Positions 63,893 through 64,000 of a stretch of DNA of 64,000 nucleotides are shown here, one piece after another. The stretch covers positions 1-64,000 of the forward strand of contig CAIRNJ010000101.1 in the NCBI GenBank assembly GCA_903879915.1, in the 5' to 3' direction. Position numbers and translations under genes: made by a program. Positions within the stretch are counted from its first letter, which is position 1. Each line of letters opens with the position of its first letter. The notes beneath the pieces were generated by a model. That model was not told the origin of the DNA and ran no database searches. It was given only the letters and a program-made list of their open reading frames with translations. This DNA is from an uncultured Elusimicrobia bacterium (GTDB lineage: Bacteria > Elusimicrobiota > Elusimicrobia > Elusimicrobiales > UBA9959).

Positions 63893-64000
63893 TTACCGGG
63901 CCGGTACTTCCACGCCCGGGATCGCGCCGGGACCGGCAAAAATAATGCTCCGCCCGTCGGGAGAGAAAGCCGCGCCGCGTATATCCTCTGAGGTTCGTTT
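63893..64000 (-). CDS. C-terminal end of a PD40/TolB-like beta-propeller protein (partial)
   Basis: The last 35 codons of a gene that enters from the right edge. The readable part contains IRGAAFSPDGRSIIFAGPG and ends VEVPAR. SPDGRxIIFAG is the blade signature of WD40-like PD40 repeats found in TolB and related proteins. The rest of the gene lies outside the window, so size and export cannot be judged. It converges on the TMTC-like gene with a 6-bp gap. Confidence 0.6.
   Translation of the reverse strand, partial: KRTSEDIRGAAFSPDGRSIIFAGPGAIPGVEVPAR

Overview
The window is GC-rich chromosomal DNA from a Gram-negative-type bacterium. Supporting signs are an outer-membrane PorV/PorQ-like protein, several Sec-exported proteins and lipoproteins, an Lgt-family enzyme, a sigma-54 factor with an NtrC-type activator, and an oxygen-sensitive class III ribonucleotide reductase. 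Frequent ATA isoleucine codons, several TPR-tailed TMTC-like membrane proteins and a pyruvoyl arginine decarboxylase fit an anaerobic member of Elusimicrobiota or a related phylum. That assignment is inference, because there is no rRNA in the window. I see no tRNA, CRISPR array or intact transposase.

Layout. 0-9 kb: zinc-ribbon/HEAGH membrane protein, OPT transporter, two secreted Pro/Gly/His-rich proteins, a periplasmic 5'-nucleotidase, a TMTC-like TPR membrane protein and an Lgt-family protein. 9-12 kb: a tightly overlapping operon coding for an AmgK-like sugar kinase fused to a RapZ C-terminal domain, a MurU-like nucleotidyltransferase and a YhcH/NanQ-like protein, probably for amino-sugar or wall recycling. 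12-16 kb: methylmalonyl-CoA decarboxylase with a PH-like membrane protein, then a divergent sigma-54 factor opposite a sigma-54 activator that is followed by a 59-residue histidine-kinase-like fragment. 16-28.7 kb: envelope genes, including an NlpC/P60-like protein, a frameshifted secreted protein, a Tsp protease/PorV/TMTC operon, LOG, a serine hydrolase and an orphan solute-binding protein.

28.7-33.5 kb is a lower-GC accessory island. It holds a KilA-N gene split at a phased A-AAA-AAC heptamer, a SIMPL protein, and a DUF2971 gene between two genes carrying RN-x3-H HEPN-type motifs. Palindromes tipped with GGGGACG flank one of the HEPN-like genes. The island abuts the nrdR-nrdD-nrdG-dut operon (33.5-38.5 kb). 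There NrdD carries a C-terminal redoxin domain, and a 120-nt three-way-junction fold separates nrdD from nrdG.

38.7-50 kb: an active/inactive M16 peptidase pair, a secreted HELFGH protease, a hot-dog thioesterase, a YjbQ protein, L28 and two consecutive ~1000-residue coiled-coil proteins. 50-59.5 kb: two putrescine routes (arginine decarboxylase plus agmatinase, and an ornithine/lysine decarboxylase) with homospermidine synthase, split by a carbamoyltransferase/SGNH/SxtJ/DUF5989 modification cluster and an alpha-amylase. 59.6-64 kb: membrane and lipoprotein genes, a third TMTC-like protein and the end of a beta-propeller gene.

Starts were chosen from Shine-Dalgarno sites and signal peptides. 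Several genes instead have TATAAT only 6-9 nt upstream of ATG and no SD, which suggests leaderless mRNAs.
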